From contig CM022676.1 in assembly GCA_012295275.1 (NCBI GenBank), forward strand, positions 2,074,503 through 2,138,502: a DNA stretch of 64,000 nt, read 5' to 3'. This document shows positions 37,958-50,047 of the stretch, one piece after another. The translations under genes were made by a program, and so were the position numbers. Position 1 is the stretch's first letter, and every line of letters starts with the position of its first letter. A model generated the notes under the pieces. It searched no databases and had not been told where the DNA came from. It saw only the letters and a list, made by a program, of their open reading frames with translations. The DNA comes from Chrysomallon squamiferum (Eukaryota > Mollusca > Gastropoda > Neomphalida > Peltospiridae).

Positions 37958-40900
37958 AGCAAGACAATCTTGGAAGTCCAAAAAGAGACCGTCATCTAAA
38001 TATTGCTGAAGAGATTTAGATAAGAGTTTTCGGCTTGAACCTCCATGGTAAGCTTGCAAGATTTGAGTTGTTTGGAACTGATAACAACAAACTGAACGTT
38101 TCAAAATCAAATGTTTTGTAACGAAGACGGCAGGTTCGACAATACTTTAACAGTCTTAGCGCAGGCAAACATTTTTAACGTTTACTTTATTTGAGCTTTC
38201 CCACTGGTTAAATATTAAAGGTATTGGTTAATAGTAACGAAAAAATGTTCTGATCCGATGTGGAAATTAGTTTTCTGAGTGGAGATTTGCTTTCCTCGTT
38301 TTATTACTTAGTAGCGACAAAGCATAGCAGTAATGAACAGTAATGGCACATGTGTTTCTTATGGACAGTTTCCTTCAGTGTTCAGACTACTTATCTACTA
38401 TCACCAGAGCGAATATTACCAGCAAAAAGAATTACTTGAGACTGCTGTTATTACCACTAATAATGTTGTTACTGATGTGATTATCTATAAACTGTTGTCA
38501 CATTTCAGAGAAACACACTTCTGGAAAAATACATTTATAAAGCTATTTAAATCTATTTCAAAAGCTATTTGTGAGGTAGCTTTTTCAAATAGTTAAAAAA
38601 ATAACAACAGAATGAAATTTAAAAAGAATTAATGGAATTAAAAATTAAAACATAAACAAACGAAAAATAACAAACGTTTGGAAAATAACCCATCATATCC
38701 TTTAAAAACATTAAAAAATAACTTAAAACACGTTCGTACATTTTATTGAATTAATTCGAAAATCCTTCGGAAACATAATTTTATACAGCCATATTATTCA
38801 GAAAATCGGGAAGAGACTAAAATGTCTTTTAGAATCAGGTTCCTCCTGGAATTTTCATAGTAATATAAGTTAAACTATTGTTCATTCATGATTTTACAAA
38901 TGTTACTAACTCATAACATGTTTTGTGTTTGGCTGACATACTGGTTTTTACATAAGTTATCAAATCAAAACAATTCTGGAATCACTTTCCAGATTAGTTC
39001 GGATTTGGTATTCAATTTTGTTTAGTTCGCTACTGAATGTAGACTGAGTCTTATGATTGGGACTTTATATGGTTTAAAAGTCTATGTTGGATCCAAGGGT
39101 TTTTTAAATTCTCTAACTGTTTAAATTTAATTTGTCTTAGAACTCGTTTAGAAAACCTCTCGATTTCCCCATACGAAATAAGACTGAATATGTCTTACTA
39201 ATGTGTTCTTTGTTATTCGAATTTCTGTGGATTCTAATGAACTGAGATTTAACGATACCTTGAAACGTGTGATGAGGTTATAATGATGTATAATCAGCAG
39301 TTGATGTTTGTCCTGGGTTTACAAAATACTTTATTATCTAAATACTTCGATTTCAAACTGTGTACCTTTATGAAGCATTACATCCCAAAAGTCTGCAGTC
39401 TGATCTGATCTTTTAGTTCTGTATTATCATTTTGTTATTTGAATAATGTGTTAATTTTCTAACATTTTTGTAAGTTTTAACGATCTCGGGATTTATCTTT
39501 GAACGATGTGTTTTTCTGTGAAGAGTAATTTTTCCCTAGTTGATTTTATAAAGTAGCCGGCTAATTTCATTTTATGTCTATAACACCCGTTATCGAAAAC
39601 TGAGTGTTTGGGCTTGCAGGGTGGGATCAAAATTAAAGCCTTAGTCCAGTACTGACTTTTCATCTTTCTTAACTGGTTTATGCTAATTGAATGATTTTGG
39701 TCTTTAAAGTTTATTTCGGTATTTAAAATTATGTTTTCTGGCAGTCATTTAATTTTATAATTAGTGACCATTGTTCTAAAATGATTAAAGTTGGCTGGAT
39801 AGCATTCTACTTGGACCTGATCACGTTTATCTACATTTATCTAGATTTAAGTAATTCGAACGATTTCAGGCAGGCTCATTGTATTTTATCAGACACTTTG
39901 TGTCAGTGTTTATAAACTTTAGAAGGCTAAAATTTTATATAATGAGATATTTTAGAGCATCGGCGAACGATGTTGGTAGTTGATTAACTTTAACAGATGG
40001 AAGTGAGCGAGGCTTGGAGTTTAGGTTTAGAAACTGGTGGGGTAGCCTTTAAATTTGGACGTTTACACCCGGTTCTAATCGGTTTTAGAAAGACGCCGTT
40101 TTGGTTCATTTGCACGGGTAGTTCCATTTTTTGTTGATGGGATTATTCACTCTATTTTTTTTTTTTTTTTTTTTGATTCCCTGCAAAACCCTTGGAACAA
40201 AATTTACAAATTCCGATAGTTTAGTTGCTTTTCTTTCTTCCGCACTTTATCACATTTGTATTTAGCTTCATCTAACTGACATTTATTTATTTAAGTAAAC
40301 ATTTTTAGGTAATTTAACAATGTTGATTTCAGGAATCGTTTTAATGACATTTTTCGATAAAATGTATAACAATAAACACTGTTCTACTGTGAAATAATAA
40401 TAAACAATAATAATATCATCATCATCTTTTTTTATTACTATTGTTACTATTGCTACGATTACTACTGCTCCTACTACTACTACTACTCTTTTAGTTATTA
40501 TTATTGTTATTACTACTATTATTATTAGTAGTAGTAGTAGTATTTTCTATTTGAATTATCATTATTTTCTATTTTATTTATTATTATTTCTTTTTATATA
40601 AAAAATCTTATTAAGGGAAAAGATTACATAAATAAAAATAAAACAAGAAATGGTGCTAAAAATACACGTTTTAATGAAATAAATTGTTCAGAGAGAGAGA
40701 GAGAGAGAGATTTGTAACTCTCTTGAAAAGAACGAGGTCAAATTCTCGATTCGATAAAAATTATTATATAATATTTTAATATCTCAGGAATTAGTTTGTA
40801 TTATTCTTCATAAATATTTTACTGATATTCGTTTACATTATTTAAATAATAAGAATGTAGCACTCACTCATTCTCTCTCTATCTATCTATCTGTCTGTGT

Positions 40901-41645
40901 ATCTATGTGACAGACAAACACACTCACTCTCACACACATACACACATAAAAACACACACATTAAAAGCATTTACTTGTAAAGAGTATGAAAAAGACAATA
41001 AAATGAATCATATTTATGATAATAATTTGAAAATAACAGAATACTGCAGTTTTAACATTCGATAATTTCAGTTGTTTTTGGTCTCCAGATTCAAGCTTTA
41101 CTGTGATAAATACCGTGATGGAAGTTCATTAAATTATTTTATCTCTCTAAAAAGGTGAGATAACTATATGAACTTTTTTGTGTATCAAATTGATAAAATT
41201 ATTTGTAAGCTTAGGTAGATAGATAGATAGATAGCAAATTAATTAATTAATACCTATCTTTTAATCAACAAAGTAATGGCACATAATTTTCAGGGGAGAA
41301 CATTATTATTATCAAATGTAGTTATAGAATAGATTATTACCTCACGACTAATGGTGAAGTTGACACATTAGTTTTTATTTTACATATAAATTTTCTCTAA
41401 TAATCAGTTGAAAGCAGTAATATTACACTCTAAATCAAATCGTGAGTCTTCCAGTTAGTCAGTGAACAAATGACGATGTAAGAGTATCACGTGACACTTG
41501 TGTAGATCAGATTACACTCAGCGATATTGAAAGTAGAATTTTTTGTGTAAACTTTTCCATTGTCACACGTATTAACTGTTTATCGAGAAGATGTAACATG
41601 AAGTTCTAGAACGTAATTACTATGCGAATATAATAATAATAGTAA

Positions 41646-41729
<84 letters not shown>

Positions 41730-42072
41730 ATAATAAATAATAATAAAAGATCTTCATGCGTAGAATTTTGAATTACATGCATTCTTGATACGTTAAAAGA
41801 GATTATTTTCGCCAAAGATGATGAAGATGATGATGATGATAAGATATACAAAACTACACTTAGAAAATTTACAGCTATTTAATAAATCTAAATAATGTGT
41901 CAATAAATATTAAGCAGTCAACTGCGGTAAAAAAAAATTGAGCGTATTTATTAAATGAAAATAGGAACATTACGCCTAATCTGTGTTAAATAAACATTCA
42001 GACTAAACTGTTTGGTAGCACGGTGTATTGGTTCTTCTGAATTGTCCTGTGTTTTTCCAACATGTTAACGTT
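37958..42072. other. X2 3' flank with PHR relics
   Basis: Same content as the X1 flank: PHR fragments at about 38021-38115 and 38333-38400, T run near 40157, short (AG)n at 40691, (GATA)n near 41216. There is an (ACT)n-(AAT)n run at 41645-41727 that is much longer than in copy 1. The 87-aa open frame at 38333-38596 is identical to that at 31991 and is best read as PHR residue plus flank. Confidence 0.75.
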
Positions 42073-42397
42073 GTCAGCAGTGAAAAATAATTTAGTGATA
42101 GATACAAGTCATTGATTTGTTCTTTAGAGTTATCTCTCCTGAAATGAACCAGGTCAAAGGTCTTTTAGATGAAATACTCGATTCGTTAAATGTTTATTAG
42201 ATATTTTTTAGCATTATAATTTATTGTTTTATTATATTTTTATATCTAAAGAAATTGTTTTATTATTATTATTCACCAACATTTCACTAACAGTTCTTTA
42301 GTTATTGTTTATTAATATCTCAGCTGAAACAGAAACTAGGTTTCTCGGAAAAGGCAGTCGTGAACAAGGAAGTAATTTGAGAATCGAAACACTGCAG
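42073..42397 (+). promoter_or_regulatory. Promoter module and untranslated exon of Y2
   Basis: AGTGAAAAATAATTTAGTGA (42080), DR1-like AGGTCAAAGGTCT (42151-42163), ISRE-like GAAACAGAAACT (42326-42337). The untranslated exon ends CACTGCAG at 42397 with donor GTAATT; the acceptor TTTTTTCAG at 43458 opens the exon that holds the Y2 ATG. A TATA-like TTTATTAATA lies about 10 bases before the ISRE-like motif, so the motif would sit between TATA and the transcription start. Confidence 0.6.
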
Positions 42398-43480
42398 GTA
42401 ATTACTGATATATTTTATTTCGATCAAGTAATAGCTATATTTTCTGCTGTCACGTTTGTTCTAGATATTTATTACTACAACCAGTAACGTTATTTTTTAT
42501 AAATTTTGTTTATTTTTCCAGTTTAAAACTGATATACTTCAAAGAAATGTGTATTTAGGTCACGCCATCATAGTTGTGTCACAGACGTTATTTAATAAAA
42601 AAGTTATTCAGAAATAAAGATCAGTTACGTTGTATAGTTCGAAATTATCACTTATAAAGAGTTGTTCAAATTGAATCTTTTGATTTTTTTATATTTTTTT
42701 AAAATTATTATTAACTGTTTTTTAAATATGAAGAAAAATTGACCCGATTATGTACTTTTTAATAACAGAGGAAAGGGTATGTTATATTTGTATCACTTAC
42801 CGTAAAACCAGACAGGTAAATGAAATTAACATACACCTAGTGGAAAAGTCGCGTTGTCTGATGTTTCCTTTTGTGAAAATTAAAACAGCACATCAACAAT
42901 AACAAATTCATCAGCATCAAGATGTACGACAAAAAAGTAATAATAACAATAATAATAATAATAATAATTACAACAACAACATTAACAATAATAATAATAA
43001 TAACAACAATAATAATAATAAAAAAAAATATATGATATTAGAAATTAACAATGATGTATTTTACTCTAATAAATAAAGATAAAATGAAATTAAAAATTAA
43101 AGATCATGTATAGAGAAAACATTTTGTTTCTAAAATGACATTTTTAACGTTAGAATTGTTTTAGCTGGTACAAGCTGAAAAACTTAGTATATTTGAATAT
43201 GGATGCGTTTAGTCTGTGTATGTGTGTCAGTGTATCTGCGTGTGTGTGTTTTTAGATGTGTGGGTGTTTATGTGAATGTGTCTGTATATGTGTGTTAAAT
43301 ATCTATGTGTTTATGTATGTTAGTATATGTGTTTGAGTTTGTATGTATTTAGTTGTGGACATGAATGTGTGTCTGTGTGTACTTCTGTGTTGGTGTATGT
43401 ATATATGTATCTGTGCGTGCTTGCCTTAATATTTGTACGAATATTTTCTTTTTTCAGGTTTTAAATATCAAGTAAATAAA

Positions 43481-43911
43481 ATGGCAACAGAAGGAACGTC
43501 TGGTTTCACTGACAAGTGGCAAAAAGGAAAGTCGGTCACGGAATGTCTGAGATTTTCTCTGCAAAATAAAATTCTCTGTGACGTCATTTTCATTGTTGGA
43601 CAAGAACGGAAACGTTTAGAGGCTCACAGACTGATTCTTAGTCTGCGCAGTCCTGTCTTCTTGGCCATGATGACAGGATTGTTATCAGAACAAGATAATA
43701 TTTCCATACCAGACATCGAACCTGACATTTTTGAAGCATTTCTAACGTAAGATAATTTTATTGTTGCTAACACGACTTTCTTAACCTTCTTATTTCTAAG
43801 CTATTACTCGTCAATAAGCATCATTAAAAATAGTTTCTTCTTCAGTATCATCATCTTCATCATCATTGTTACTACTACTACTACTACTACTACTACTAGT
43901 ACTACTAGTAC

Positions 43912-43966
<55 letters not shown>

Positions 43967-45483
43967 TTAAATAAAATAGTTTGTCAGTTGACTTCATAAT
44001 AATTAAGTTATTTTAGTCAGCTTATTCTTAAAATAATCAATAAAATACACCAAGAAATGTTTAATGTAATTATGACTTCCATGTAGTGTACATTCGCATG
44101 ATCAGTTAGTACTGGAAAATTCACTGGCGTGTGAGACATGCAGAGAGCTTTCAGACAGCTGATGAATATTCGTCCTATAAAACTTACAAAAAGATCCAGT
44201 GAATATTCAATCATAGCTGTCCTGACACACGCACACGCGCACATATACACGCAACACACACACGCACGCAGTTTGCTGTAGATAAGTAAAGTTACATGAA
44301 AATACCAGTAGTTCTAATAATTGTGAATTACAAACATTAATTAAATATGGCAAAATAATTTTTTGAAATCTCAGCTTTTCCAAATAGTTAAGTGAAAATA
44401 ATTTACTAAATTAATCCGATTCTTTACAGATTCATGTACACTGATGACGTCATCATTAATGGCAGCAACGTCACTGGTTTGCTTTATGCCTCTAAAAAAT
44501 ACGAGATCACAGATCTGTCAGACAAATGTCTGGCCTACATGGAGTCGTCGTTGACGTCACGTGACGTATGTGTTGTTCTAGAACAGGCACATCTGTATGC
44601 TGAAGAGAACTTGATGAAGAAATGTCTGACATTTATTTGGAAGAATGGTGACGACGTGTTGAAGTCGGATAGTTTCTCTGATCTGTGTAGTGATTGTTTC
44701 AGAAAGATCATCGAGACTGATGATCTGGCAGCTAAAGAGGAGACAGTCTTCGAAGCATCCATTGCGTGGAGCGATAATAACTGCAGACAAGAAGGAAGGG
44801 AGATAACTCCAGAAAACATACGTCAGGCTCTAGTGGAGTCCATCCATATGATTCGCTTCCCCATAATGGATCCACAGTATTTTGAAAAGGAAGTCTCTCC
44901 AAAACAGCTTTTGACAGAGTCTGAGGAAATCAAGATACTGAAATTTTTTTTGTATTCAAACAGTGATGTTTCACCATTCAATTCAAATAAAAGAAGGAAT
45001 ACATCTAACAAGGAATACAGAATTAGCCGATTTGCAGGGTTTTCAAGAACTAATATGTTGCGTAGTGGTAACATTGATGAAGGCATCGTTTTCAAAGTAA
45101 ATATGGTGGCATCACTGCTTGGATTTGAAATGTATGGAAACCCAGACGGAGGCCAATTTGCTGTCAGTGCTTTTGTCTGTGATTTGACCAACGACTGCGT
45201 GCTTCCCGATTCTTACTTGTCCACACAAATAAATTCCAGTGATGAAACGTTTTTGGTAAAATTTTCGAATCCCTTGCTGTTAGGAAAAGACAGGGAGTAC
45301 AAACTGACAGTTAGAATCAGAGGGAAAACCGTCTTTGAGGGCAGAAGTGGGAAGAATGTTGTTGAAGTCGATTCGTTCAAATGTTTCTTCAGCCTCTGCA
45401 AGGAATGTAAACACAGTGGACCAAGTGGTAATGGCACATCTGTGATGTCTGGACAGATTCCTGTTTTAATATTTGTCAAGTAA
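43481..45483 (+). CDS. Y2: BTB-BACK-PHR protein, BTBD6-like (439 aa)
   Basis: The only complete member of the cluster. Exon 1 is 43481-43746 (donor GTAAGA, phase 2), exon 2 is 44430-45483. BTB at about residues 24-125 (CDVIFIVG, LEAHRLILSLRSPVF), BACK at about 134-245 (DVCVVLEQAHLY, EETVFEASIAW, IRFPIM), and PHR at about 285-438 (GFSRTNMLRSGNIDEGIVF, LLGFEMYGNPDGG, YKLTVRIRGKTVFEGRSG). In the BTBD1/2/3/6 family such proteins bring substrates to Cullin-3 ubiquitin ligases, BTB binding the cullin and PHR the substrate. This role is known for the family and inferred here. The start is chosen because ATG 43481 follows an acceptor at 43458 and matches Y1; an in-frame upstream ATG at 43433 lies in the intron. 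AATAAA at 45602. Confidence 0.9.
43860..43972. repeat. (ACT)n-(ATT)n microsatellite in the coding intron of Y2
   Basis: Trinucleotide run at the same site as in Y1. Confidence 0.9.
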
Positions 45484-45601
45484 GAATTTTCCCAGCTGAA
45501 ACAAGCCACTAAGTGTACATTAATGAACACTGGGAAACGAAGATGAATATGAAAGTAAATAGCAACATAATATACACTTACTCTTAAGTTCATCTCTGAA
45601 T

Positions 45602-45607
45602 AATAAA
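45602..45607 (+). terminator. Polyadenylation signal of Y2
   Basis: AATAAA, about 120 nt after the Y2 stop. Confidence 0.6.
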
Positions 45608-45609
45608 GA

Positions 45610-46361
45610 CTGCCCACGTATCATAATTAAACATTAACTAGGATTATAATGAAGCCGACGAGCAGACATAATCTTGATCATTGTTTTTGTCATGTACCAT
45701 GGATAGAATATTTCAAATAATAATGAAATTTTTACAGTAAAACGTTTTGTTTCTTCTCATTTTGAAAAGTTTATGTTGGTGTATATGGGAGTGTGTATGT
45801 GTGTCTGTGTGTAAGTGTGTGTGTGTGTACATTTATGTATGTATGTGTGTTTCTGTGTGTGTAATATATATATATATATATAATGTATAAAATAGTGGAA
45901 ACCACCGTAATAAATAAATAAATAAATAAATAATAAATATGTATGTATATACACACACATGTAAATCATAATTTTTATTTTGTATTCTGAACACAGCATA
46001 ACACATAATAAACTTCACATGCAGCAGACATTTATATTGCTACAGTTTGACTTTTATTCACAACTTTGGAGACGTGTTCACTGTCACTCTTAGTGTCATA
46101 GTGGTCAAGACTGTAGCATTAATTTTCAGTTACCGAGGTTACTTCCGTTGGTGGCTTCTGCACTGAACACATTCTTTAACTGAAACTATAGAAAAAACAT
46201 AAGATATGGAACCCGAACAAATACTCTCTATATCTAGATGATATTAAATGAAACGTATGTACATGATATATACGTCTATATGCTTATAAATGAAAACCAG
46301 ACAGTTCCCGTGAACTCTATCTATCTCTCTGTCTGTCTGTCTGTCTCTCTCTCTGTCTATA

Positions 46362-46407
<46 letters not shown>

Positions 46408-46434
46408 CATTATTTCAGTTTTTCAGATGTCGTT
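45610..46434. other. Intergenic space between convergent Y2 and TRIM genes
   Basis: No gene. It contains GT, TA and TAAA runs (45780-45945), the block duplicated from 28650-28880 (about 45965-46200), and a (TCTA)n/(TCTG)n run at about 46318-46406. A minus-strand AATAAA at 46053-46058 is a candidate polyadenylation site for the TRIM gene. Confidence 0.75.
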
Positions 46435-48369
46435 CTACTCATTCCTAACACATGAGAAAATTTTGATTGTTCCGTCCACCTGTGTAACGACAAGTTTTTC
46501 TGCTTTGTAGAAATTTATTGCACATGGTTTGTCTACAGGTAAATCCTCGCTTGCTATCACTTTTATGAACGACCCTGACGGAGAAAGAAGATGTATTTTA
46601 TTTGTGTCTCTATCAACCAATAGAATATATCCTTTAGGGTCACATGTCACTCCAAGAGGACACTCCAAAGCCTCGGTTTCTCTCGGCTTGTAAGTAAACT
46701 GCTTTTCGCCTTCTGACGTCACGGCTAAAAGACATCTTCGGCTGCTGTCGGAAATCAGAATTGTTCCTCGGTTCGTATCGTGGATGTATATTGGTCTGGA
46801 CAGAACGGCTTTCTCGGATTTCTGCGTATAGAGAGTGCGCAGAAAGTGTCCTTTCTGGGAGATGATGTCAATGCTGTCGCAGTTGTTTGTACTAACAATC
46901 AGCAAACCATCATCCGTGCTGGTGACAAAAGAGTACTGCTTCGCCGTTCTCGACTTCGACAAAACTCGCAAGGTTCCGTGAAGTGACAAGAACAGCAACT
47001 CTTTCTTGTTCATGACCGACACGACAATTTTACTGCCCGACACGATTGCAAGCCGGGAAGGCACTTCCGGTATGTCCACCCTGGTAAGAAGCTTGCCGTC
47101 GCTGTTGAACTTTTTCAGCGACTTGTTGTCTCGGTCGGTGAGAATGACGTCGTCGTTAGCCAGGATGACGGCGTCGGTAAGCAGTGGAGGCGTCGTGTCG
47201 TCGCGGGTGCTGCCGTGATACGACAACATCAGCTTGAAGCTGTAGTCCCAAACCTCGTCTTTTATCACGTCATTCTTTCCTTGTGTTTCAGTACACGAAC
47301 CGTTCTGTCCGTAACAGACGTTGACGTCTCCAAGGGAGACAAATCTGTCCAGTAGTTTCTCGTTGGGCGTGAAGCTGATGTGTATTTTATTCGAACTGCT
47401 GTAGATGCTGGTCAGGTCCTTCTCGTACAAATCCACTCGCTTTTCAATCTGAGGCAGATCTTCGAGTATCTCACCCTCGGCTCCCTCACTCAGAGCACAC
47501 TCGAACGCATCCAGTGAATGATTGAGGCACGACAGCCCGTGCAAATCGTGTGCTTGCTGCTCATTCAGTTTCTCAACCTCTCTGCCGTACACATCTTCAA
47601 GTTCGTCTAACAGAATCCGTTCCTGCGCGTAGATCGAGTTAACGAGTTCCTGTCGGAAAGCTGCTATTTCCTCCACGACCTGGTTCTTCTCTTGCTGGAT
47701 TTCCATCTTCTGCTGCTCTTTCATTTTCAGCTGATTTTGCAAATTCAGCGACAGAACAGTCATTCGTCCATGAATGTCATCTAACTGTTTCCTTTTTTCT
47801 TCAATCGCCTCCTCTAACGAACTATGACCTTTGCATCTTTTATGCAACGTTTTCAAACACTTGTCACATACAGGTGTATGACAGGTCTTGCAAAACATAC
47901 TGGCTTCGTTTTGTTGGTGAAACGCACACATCAGACGAAATGTTACACTCTCTTTGCGTTTTGGTGCTTCTGAACTTGTATCATCCTCACCACGTGGTTT
48001 GTCATGCCTTTCTTCTTCTTCACTATCTTCACCATTCTCGCTCATCGCTTCTGAAAAGTTCATTTTGCTGTCCTTATCCGTTCCATTCTCAGAATTTATC
48101 TTTTCGCTCTCTCTTTGTTCTTCCTCTTTCTTCTGCTGTAGATATAATTTGGCGAACGTACATCTTCTATAGGGCTGTGCCGATTTATCACTCACTATGG
48201 AAAAACTACATACAGGACACTCGAACTGAGGTTTTGACCTTGAACTCTGCCGCTGCACGCAGTTCATACAGAGAATGTGGAGACAAGGAAGAATCTGGGG
48301 ATCGTACAGGTCCTCGTGACACACAGCACATCTTTTGATGACGTCATCAGGACTTAATGTATCAGACAT
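46435..48369 (-). CDS. TRIM-type RING/B-box protein (644 aa)
   Basis: Probable E3 ubiquitin ligase. From ATG at 48369: a C3HC4 RING at residues 14-54 (C14, C17, C29, H31, C34, C37, C51, C54), an acidic Ser/Glu-rich linker (80-140), a B-box at 148-182 (CAFH, CKTC, CDKC, then H176 and H182), a long Gln/Glu-rich coiled coil (about 190-310), and a C-terminal region with repeated beta-strand patterns (DAVILANDDVILTDRDNKSL, GVTCDPKGYILLVDRDTNKI) typical of an NHL-like beta-propeller. This is the layout of the TRIM56/TRIM2/3/71-like proteins common in molluscs. The coding region has no intron. The frame is open for another 69 codons upstream, but ATG 48369 is preferred because an acceptor (TTTCTTCTTTCAG) lies 11 bases before it and the upstream part is low-complexity. 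It converges with Y2. Confidence 0.9.
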   Translation of the reverse strand: MSDTLSPDDVIKRCAVCHEDLYDPQILPCLHILCMNCVQRQSSRSKPQFECPVCSFSIVSDKSAQPYRRCTFAKLYLQQKKEEEQRESEKINSENGTDKDSKMNFSEAMSENGEDSEEEERHDKPRGEDDTSSEAPKRKESVTFRLMCAFHQQNEASMFCKTCHTPVCDKCLKTLHKRCKGHSSLEEAIEEKRKQLDDIHGRMTVLSLNLQNQLKMKEQQKMEIQQEKNQVVEEIAAFRQELVNSIYAQERILLDELEDVYGREVEKLNEQQAHDLHGLSCLNHSLDAFECALSEGAEGEILEDLPQIEKRVDLYEKDLTSIYSSSNKIHISFTPNEKLLDRFVSLGDVNVCYGQNGSCTETQGKNDVIKDEVWDYSFKLMLSYHGSTRDDTTPPLLTDAVILANDDVILTDRDNKSLKKFNSDGKLLTRVDIPEVPSRLAIVSGSKIVVSVMNKKELLFLSLHGTLRVLSKSRTAKQYSFVTSTDDGLLIVSTNNCDSIDIISQKGHFLRTLYTQKSEKAVLSRPIYIHDTNRGTILISDSSRRCLLAVTSEGEKQFTYKPRETEALECPLGVTCDPKGYILLVDRDTNKIHLLSPSGSFIKVIASEDLPVDKPCAINFYKAEKLVVTQVDGTIKIFSCVRNE

Positions 48370-49164
48370 AGTACAGATTACTGAAAGAAGAAAACATAAA
48401 AATGTCCGATACTGTTTCCATAGTGTATATTTTGTAGATAGATGTCTGTATGTGTGTGTGAATGCATGTGTGTATGTGTATGTTTTTATCTCAGCAGACT
48501 TTAGAAGTATGTGGTGATCTGTATATAGAAAAGAAATTCCCCCCCAAAAAAATAAATAATTAAAAAATGAATCCAATCACACACACACTCACACACTCAC
48601 ACACACACACACACACACACACATGTATAATATGCACGTTATTTAAATACACGATATGTTTTATCAGAAACAAACAATATTTTCTTCATACACAAAATAT
48701 TTAAACTATTTGTCTTTAAACGTCTGTTTTTTTTTATTTAAATAAGCAACAAACAAAGATCGCGGATCCATTCTAATAATATTGTGGCTTTTGGGTGACA
48801 CTATCTTAAAGTATAACTTTATTTGATGAAAAGAAGACCTAATCTAAATACATAGTATTTGCAACTTATGTTTTGTTTGTATTTTTGCACTTCAAATTTA
48901 ATTAATAAAGAAGTATAAAAATAAAAGAGACTAGTCAACATTTATCTGTCCAGCGTCATATTTTTTACTGCTGTGACGTCAGAGTTTTTATATCTAACGT
49001 TTCTTGAAGTATAGTCGTAATAAAATACACCTATCTGTCAGTCACGTACGTAATGACGTCACAACTCCTTTCTTAAAAATATAAAATGCTTGCGTTCAGA
49101 GTTTTCATTATTTTATTGTAATACTTTCTTATTAATGATGAAAACATTATAATATAATATGGAA

Positions 49165-49224
<60 letters not shown>

Positions 49225-49762
49225 TTAAATTATTTATCTATTTGCTATCGTGAGAATTGCACTTTAAGTGCAGTTTAAAAAAGAATAAAACGGCATCAAT
49301 TTCAACACCGTACGTACAATAAGAGAATGTTTAGAAGACATGTTAGATTATATCAGATTATTGTTATAAAAGATATAACAAGAAATGAAATATCAATTAT
49401 CTCTAAACAAATGTTAGCGATGGCATAGAAAATATATGTATGTATGTTTGTATGTATGAGTGTGTGTGTGTGTGTGTGTATATATATAAAAGCATGTATG
49501 TATACCCTTCTATATATCTGTCTACGTACGCACACACACACATACATACATACACACATACATACATACATATAAACATACAGACATATATTCACATAAT
49601 CCTCAGAATATAGCTTTGATTTGTTACAATTATAATTACAAGTTGTAATTTTTCTTATGTTAAAATTAATTATCTCAGACACAGTGACTCATATTCACGG
49701 ACATACTCAAATTTACACACAAAAACACACAACACACACGCAATAAATATATATATATGCTT

Positions 49763-49801
<39 letters not shown>

Positions 49802-50040
49802 CTCAAGGAAAAAGCTGACAAGATGGCATATCAGTGCTTCGTACACAATTATTCGTTTGAACCCAATCGAAGATCTGCTCTACATTACAAAAGAGGGTTA
49901 ATAGTTTACGTACTATTATACTACTTTTAGACAGCTGAACCAGAGTTATTACGTAATTTAGAACAGTTTTAAAACAGTTGAAAATGTGTCGCTTTAAAAG
50001 TGACTGTGAAAACGTAAAATAATTAAAATAAATTAAAAGT
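48370..50040. other. Probable 5'UTR intron of the TRIM gene
   Basis: No gene. On the minus strand the intron would end at the acceptor at about 48381 and could begin at the donor GTAATC at about 50047. It contains (CA)n at 48580-48623, (ATT)n at 49167-49223, GTAT/GT and ACAT runs (49437-49580) and (GT)n at 49764-49798. Confidence 0.5.
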
Positions 50041-50047
50041 AGATTAC

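Larger units (their letters stand above)
36093..42475 (+). repeat. Tandem segmental duplication, copy 2 (~6.38 kb)
   Basis: Direct repeat of 29838-36092, containing X2. It continues seamlessly into the Y2 upstream region (CTACAACCAGTAACG), which is the ancestral order also seen before Y1 at about 25672. Copy 2 is therefore the original arrangement on its right side, and copy 1 carries the duplication junction. Confidence 0.88.

Noticed and set aside
48370-48576. 69-residue upstream extension of the TRIM frame
   Set aside because: An intron acceptor lies 11 bases before the preferred ATG, and the extension is low-complexity and lacks family similarity.
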